This document shows, piece by piece, positions 5,153 through 8,088 of a stretch of DNA of 8,088 nucleotides (position 1 is the stretch's first letter; every line of letters begins with the position of its first letter). The translations under genes were made by a program, and so were the position numbers. This stretch comes from Clostridiales bacterium (lineage in GTDB: Bacteria > Bacillota > Clostridia > Oscillospirales > Oscillospiraceae), in the NCBI GenBank assembly GCA_019418525.1, contig DYBS01000012.1:15171-23258 (forward strand), given 5' to 3'. The notes under the pieces are model-generated. The model ran no database searches. It worked only from the letters and a program-made list of their open reading frames with translations, and had not been told where the DNA came from.

Positions 5153-6895
5153 TTAGGACGCGCTCTGGTCGAAGTCGCCGCCGCCCTTGATCTGGGAGTC
5201 GTAGATCTCCCGGTAGATGGCATTGGTCTCCAGCAGATGCTCATGGGTGTCAAAGCCGTCGATGCGCCCGTTGTCCAGCACCAGGATGCGGTCGGCCCCC
5301 TCCACGCTGGAGATACGCTGGGCGATGATGATGGTGGTGGTGCCGGGGATCTTTTGGGCGAAGGCGGTGCGGATCTTGGCGTCGGTGGCGGTGTCCACGG
5401 CGCTGGTGGAGTCGTCCAGGATGAGCACCTTGGGCTTCTTCAGCAAGGCCCGGGCGATGCACAGGCGCTGCTTCTGGCCGCCGGAGACGTTGGCGCCGCC
5501 CCGCTCGATGCGGGTGTGATAGCCGTCGGGGAAGCGGTCAATGAACTCGTCGGCGCAGGCCGCCTTACACGCCTCCACGCACTCCTCTTCGGTGGCGTCG
5601 GGGTTGCCCCAGCGCAGGTTCTCCAGAATGGTGCCGGAGAAGAGGGTGTTCTTCTGGAGCACCACCGACACCTGGTTGCGCAGGGCCTCCATGTCGTACT
5701 GCCGCACGTCCAGGCCGCCCACCTTCACCGCGCCGGTGTCCACGTCATAGAGCCGGCAGATCAGATTCACCAGGCTGCTCTTGCCCGAGCCGGTGCCGCC
5801 AATGACGCCGATGGTCTCACCGGACTTGATGTGCAGGTCGATGTCGGTGAGGGCGTTCTTACCGGAGCCGTGTTTATAGGAGAAGTTCACGTGATCAAAG
5901 TCGATGGAGCCGTCGGCCACCGTCTCCACAGGGTTGGCCGGGTCGGCCAGGTCGGGCGTCTCGTTCAGGACCTCGCTGATCCGGCGGATGCTGGCCATGG
6001 ACATGGAGATCATGACCACCACCATGGAGAGCATCATGAGGCTCATCATCAGGCTCATCACATAGCTGAAGAGGCTGGTCAGCTCACCGGAGGTCATGCT
6101 GCCCCCCACGATGAAGTGGGCCCCCATCCAGGACACCATGATGATGCAGAAGTACACCGCCAGCATCATGGCGGGGTTGTTGAGGGACAGCAGGCCCTCA
6201 GCCTTGACGAAGAGGCGGTAGAGGTTGCCGGAGGCCTTGGAGAACTTCTCATTCTCGTAGTCCTCCCGCACAAAGGCCTTCACCACCCGGATAGCGGAGA
6301 TATTCTCCTGAACGCTGGCGTTCAGGTCGTCGTACTTGCGGAACACCTCGTTGAAGATCTTCATGGTCACCGCCATGATGCACCCCAGCACTACCACCAG
6401 GAACACCACCGCGATGAGGAAGGTGAGGCTCAGCTTGGGGCTGATGATAAGGCACATGATGTAGCTGAACACCAGCATCAGCGGCGCACGCACGGCGATG
6501 CGGATGACCATCATGAAGGCGTTCTGTACGTTGGTGATGTCGGTGGTCATACGGGTGACCAGGCCGGGCACACTGAATTTATCGATGTTGGAAAAAGAGA
6601 AGGTCTGGATGTTGTTGTAGATGGCCTCACGCAGGTTGGCCGCCAGACCGGAGGAGGCGCTGGCGGCGAATTTGCCGGCGGCGGCGCCGAAGCTCAGGCT
6701 CAGCACGGCCATGACCACCATCAGGATGCCGTAGCGGTACACCACGGACAGGTTGGCGGCCTCCAGGCCCTTGTCGATGATGATGGACGTGATGAAGGGC
6801 AGCAGGATCTCCATCACCACCTCCAGCGCGGCCATGGCCACGCACAGCAGGGTATCCCGCCGATAGCGGCCCAGCTGATGTAATACCGTTCTCAC
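5153..6895 (-). CDS. ABC exporter half-transporter A (degenerate-site subunit of a heterodimer)
   Basis: A 580-residue half-transporter with an N-terminal six-helix exporter domain (about 15-305, very Met-rich helices at 277-301) and a C-terminal ATPase domain (about 330-580). Walker A is GGTGSGKSS (366-374), Q-loop Gln414, signature VSGGQ (470-474). Walker B reads LILDD, with Asp495 in place of the catalytic Glu, and the switch loop is IIIAQR, with Gln526 in place of His. Both changes are those known in TM287 and in the degenerate halves of BmrCD- and LmrCD-type exporters, so this subunit should form the non-hydrolysing ATP site with subunit B. The start is a GTG at 6895 whose last two bases begin the marR stop (GTGA overlap). 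AGAAGGAGG (6914-6906) lies 10 bases upstream, inside marR. Translation is therefore probably coupled to marR. Confidence 0.93.
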   Translation of the reverse strand: MRTVLHQLGRYRRDTLLCVAMAALEVVMEILLPFITSIIIDKGLEAANLSVVYRYGILMVVMAVLSLSFGAAAGKFAASASSGLAANLREAIYNNIQTFSFSNIDKFSVPGLVTRMTTDITNVQNAFMMVIRIAVRAPLMLVFSYIMCLIISPKLSLTFLIAVVFLVVVLGCIMAVTMKIFNEVFRKYDDLNASVQENISAIRVVKAFVREDYENEKFSKASGNLYRLFVKAEGLLSLNNPAMMLAVYFCIIMVSWMGAHFIVGGSMTSGELTSLFSYVMSLMMSLMMLSMVVVMISMSMASIRRISEVLNETPDLADPANPVETVADGSIDFDHVNFSYKHGSGKNALTDIDLHIKSGETIGVIGGTGSGKSSLVNLICRLYDVDTGAVKVGGLDVRQYDMEALRNQVSVVLQKNTLFSGTILENLRWGNPDATEEECVEACKAACADEFIDRFPDGYHTRIERGGANVSGGQKQRLCIARALLKKPKVLILDDSTSAVDTATDAKIRTAFAQKIPGTTTIIIAQRISSVEGADRILVLDNGRIDGFDTHEHLLETNAIYREIYDSQIKGGGDFDQSAS

Positions 6896-7359
6896 GATTG
6901 TGATACCTCCTTCTGGGTTTCTTCCCGATGCGGCGCCAGATTGCGCAGCAGCTTCTTCTGCATCCGGTCCAGCTGATCCAGCTCTTCCGGGGAAAACTGG
7001 TCGTACAGCCGCTCCTGGAGCCCGTCTATAGACCGGTCCAGCGACTCCTGGAGCTGGCTGGCCTTCTCCGTGGCAAAGAGCAGCTTGCGCCGGTCGTCTC
7101 CCATGCAGCGCTCCACCCGCACATACCCCTTCTCCCGCAGCCTCTTGAGCAGGCTGGAAAGGGAAGCCATGGAGTAGCCGAACTCCCGGTGAATGGTGGT
7201 CAGCGACGTCCCCTCCTCCGAGTGGCGCAGGATATAGCGCAGCATGTGGGCCTGCATGGCGGTCAGCCCCTCACGGGACAGCTCCTCATTGGCCCGCAGC
7301 TCCAGCTGGATACTGATCTGACGGCTATCCCGGGCAATGGCGTCCCGGTCGACTTCCAT
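6892..7359 (-). CDS. MarR-family transcriptional regulator, first gene of the efflux operon
   Basis: A 155-residue winged-helix regulator of normal MarR length. The helix-turn-helix spans about 52-78 (SLTTIHREFGYSMASLSSLL), followed by the wing, which contains GDDRRKL near 87-93, the conserved Asp-x-Arg signature of the family. A long C-terminal helix supplies the dimer interface. Family members bind palindromes as dimers and release DNA when a ligand binds. I chose the ATG at 7359, because TGAGG lies 9 bases upstream; the ATG at 7374 has no ribosome binding site and would add 5 residues. The stop overlaps the ABC-A start (GTGA). Being first in an operon with an exporter, and preceded by dyads across its promoter, it is most likely the local autorepressor. 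The inducing compound is unknown. Confidence 0.92.
   Translation of the reverse strand: MEVDRDAIARDSRQISIQLELRANEELSREGLTAMQAHMLRYILRHSEEGTSLTTIHREFGYSMASLSSLLKRLREKGYVRVERCMGDDRRKLLFATEKASQLQESLDRSIDGLQERLYDQFSPEELDQLDRMQKKLLRNLAPHREETQKEVSQS
6906..6914 (-). promoter_or_regulatory. Ribosome binding site of ABC-A, inside the end of marR
   Basis: AGAAGGAGG on the minus strand, 10 bases before the GTG start at 6895. It decides the start of ABC-A and explains the otherwise unusual GTG that overlaps the marR stop codon. Confidence 0.85.
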
Positions 7360-7386
7360 TCTGATTCGCCTCATTTCATTTGTTCG

Positions 7387-7410
7387 GTATAGAACTGTTT
7401 GGTTCCGTAC
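7387..7410. promoter_or_regulatory. Candidate MarR operator over the marR transcription start
   Basis: A symmetric dyad of the form GTA-N2-GAAC-N6-GTTC-N2-TAC (24 bp, both arms centred on the same axis) lies just downstream of the marR -10 box and covers the predicted start near 7406. Position and size suit a MarR-dimer operator that blocks transcription. No binding data can be inferred from sequence. Confidence 0.5.
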
Positions 7411-7412
7411 TT

Positions 7413-7441
7413 TTTATAGCACAAAGCATCTTGCTTGTGAA
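7413..7441 (-). promoter_or_regulatory. Promoter of the marR-ABC operon
   Basis: On the minus strand TTCACA (7441-7436, 5 of 6 match) and TATAAA (7418-7413, 5 of 6) are separated by exactly 17 bp, with a TGC extension before the -10. Predicted start is ~7406, 47 bases before the marR ATG. Confidence 0.8.
7420..7439. promoter_or_regulatory. Imperfect dyad within the marR promoter spacer
   Basis: CACAA (7420-7424) and TTGTG (7435-7439) face each other. Inside them AAGCA and TGCTT flank TCT, with a one-base offset. The dyad fills the spacer between the -35 and -10 boxes of marR and overlaps the likely -35 region of the divergent lysR-type gene. A regulator bound here could affect both promoters. 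Confidence 0.35.
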
Positions 7442-7450
7442 ATTCAAATC

Positions 7451-7459
7451 TGCTATATT
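7451..7459 (+). promoter_or_regulatory. Extended -10 promoter of the LysR-type gene
   Basis: TGC-TATATT is an extended -10 (5 of 6 in the hexamer). The -35 candidate TTGCTT (7431-7436) lies 17 bp upstream and matches only its TTG. Predicted start is near 7466, about 60 bases before the ATG at 7525. TATAAA at 7461-7466 is an alternative -10. Confidence 0.55.
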
Positions 7460-7478
7460 CTATAAAAGATTTTTATAG
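7460..7478. repeat. Perfect AT-rich inverted repeat at the lysR-type promoter
   Basis: CTATAAAA and TTTTATAG are exact inverted copies around GAT (8-bp arms, 19 bp in all). It sits directly after the -10 box, over the predicted start, a good place for an operator. It may also be a by-product of overlapping AT-rich promoter elements. Confidence 0.5.
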
Positions 7479-7481
7479 GTT

Positions 7482-7498
7482 CTTCGCATTATACGAAG
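7482..7498. promoter_or_regulatory. Candidate LysR-type T-N11-A box
   Basis: CTTCG-N7-CGAAG is a perfect dyad whose inner bases form T-N11-A, the pattern bound by LysR-family regulators. It lies in the leader of the lysR-type gene, 26 bases before its ATG, so autoregulation by blocking transcription is the simplest reading. Confidence 0.45.
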
Positions 7499-7524
7499 GC
7501 CTGCCGCAGAACGGGAGGTTTTTT

Positions 7525-8088
7525 ATGAATACCACACAGTTGGAGTGCTTCATGGCCGTGTCCAACTTCCTCAACTTTTCCCGGGCGGCGGAGCACCTGC
7601 GCATCCCCCAGCCCGCCGTGAGTCACCAGATCAGCACCCTGGAGGATGAGCTGGGGGTGAAGCTCTTCCGGCGCACCAGCAAAAGCGTGCGCCTGACCCA
7701 GGAGGGCTACGTCTTCACCCAGTACGCCGGGGAGATCCTGAAGCTGACCGGACTGTCCCGGGACCGGCTGCGGGAGTGCCAGGCCAATCTGCCCACCCGG
7801 TTGGGGATTGGCTGCCGCAACACTGCCGAGCTGCGCCTGCTGCGCCCCGCCCTGGCCCGGCTGCGGGAGGAGCACCCGGAGGTGATGCCCCTGCTGCGCC
7901 TCCTCCCCTTTGACTCCCTGGAAAACCTGCTGGACGAGGGGGAGATCCAGATCCTGTTCTCCTTTCAGGAGCTCCCCTCCAAAAAGGCCCGCTATCAGGA
8001 GCTGGGGCGCTGCCCGGTGGCCTGCGTGTGCGCGCCCGACCACCCGCTGGCCGGAGAACCCTTCGTCACCGTGGAGCAGGTCCAGCAG
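7525..8088 (+). CDS. LysR-family transcriptional regulator, N-terminal part; 3' end outside the window
   Basis: The frame is open from the ATG at 7525 to the window end: 188 residues of a usual ~290-300. GGGAGG lies 6 bases upstream (7513-7518). The N-terminal winged helix is typical of the family: LECFMAVSNFLNFSRAAEHL, then recognition helix PQPAVSHQISTLEDELGVKLF (about 28-48) and RRTSKSVRLTQEG (49-61). The linker helix follows (about 62-88), and the effector-binding domain starts near residue 92 (RLGIGC). The CVCAPDHPLAG stretch near 168-178 is the usual hinge region. Two Cys (167, 169) flank Val in this stretch. The gene is divergent from the marR-ABC operon, an arrangement LysR proteins often use to control the neighbour, but MarR is the more obvious efflux regulator here. 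The effector is unknown. Confidence 0.93.
   Translation, partial: MNTTQLECFMAVSNFLNFSRAAEHLRIPQPAVSHQISTLEDELGVKLFRRTSKSVRLTQEGYVFTQYAGEILKLTGLSRDRLRECQANLPTRLGIGCRNTAELRLLRPALARLREEHPEVMPLLRLLPFDSLENLLDEGEIQILFSFQELPSKKARYQELGRCPVACVCAPDHPLAGEPFVTVEQVQQ

Noticed and set aside
2294..6883. A 1529-codon plus-strand open frame opposite three minus-strand genes
   Set aside because: Its codons are the exact reverse complements of the codons of the membrane peptidase and both ABC genes, which share one phase. It stays open simply because these GC-rich genes avoid TTA, CTA and TCA. The product is a His/Gly/Val/Asp/Gln-rich string with no domain.
7488..7493. TATAAT on the minus strand as a second, distal marR promoter
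   Set aside because: The sequence 17 bp upstream has no -35 likeness, and the site lies inside the T-N11-A dyad; the promoter at 7413-7441 is far better.
7489..8043. A 184-codon minus-strand frame opposite the LysR-type gene
   Set aside because: It is the antisense of a clear LysR coding region; the Gln/Leu/Gly-rich product has no recognisable motif.
1..8088. CRISPR arrays, insertion sequences, integration sites or prophage genes
   Set aside because: I saw no regularly spaced direct repeats, transposase, integrase or terminal inverted repeats; base composition is even across the genes.

Overview
The window reads as chromosomal DNA from a GC-rich member of the Clostridia. The evidence is a C-terminal PTS enzyme I, NrdR, strong AAGGAGG-type ribosome binding sites, near-consensus sigma-A promoters in AT-rich gaps, and codons that largely avoid A/T in third position. 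A gut Oscillospiraceae (Flavonifractor or Pseudoflavonifractor-like) is my inference from this style and cannot be proven from the window.

Left part (1-1340): the last ~335 codons of ptsI (+) end at a strong hairpin terminator. A second, two-way terminator follows, and its stem begins at the last base of a minus-strand tRNA-Gln (CTG). That tRNA is driven by a perfect TTGACA/TATAAT promoter. Next come the terminator and coding region of an unrecognised 46-residue, very hydrophilic protein (-), then nrdR (+) behind an extended -10 promoter.

Middle (2120-7359, all minus): a transcription unit reads leftwards as marR, ABC half-transporter A, ABC half-transporter B. The marR and ABC-A genes overlap by 4 bases (GTGA), and ABC-A and ABC-B are 21 bases apart. 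The two ABC proteins carry complementary departures from consensus: Asp for the catalytic Glu and Gln for the switch His in A, LSQGQ signature in B. This is the hallmark of heterodimeric TM287/288-, BmrCD- or LmrCD-like exporters with one degenerate ATP site. The operon looks like a MarR-controlled efflux system. Downstream, with its own extended -10 promoter, is a membrane protein with an HExxH metallopeptidase-like C-terminal domain. It converges on nrdR with only 2 bases between the stop codons.

Right end (7360-8088): a compact divergent control region carries several dyads and back-to-back promoters. It separates marR from a LysR-type regulator gene (+) that runs off the window.

Most of the window is ordinary housekeeping plus a recognisable efflux operon. 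The least explained parts are the membrane HExxH protein, the 46-residue protein, the linker insert of ABC-B and the dyad-rich divergent promoter region. I did not find evidence for a wholly new system.
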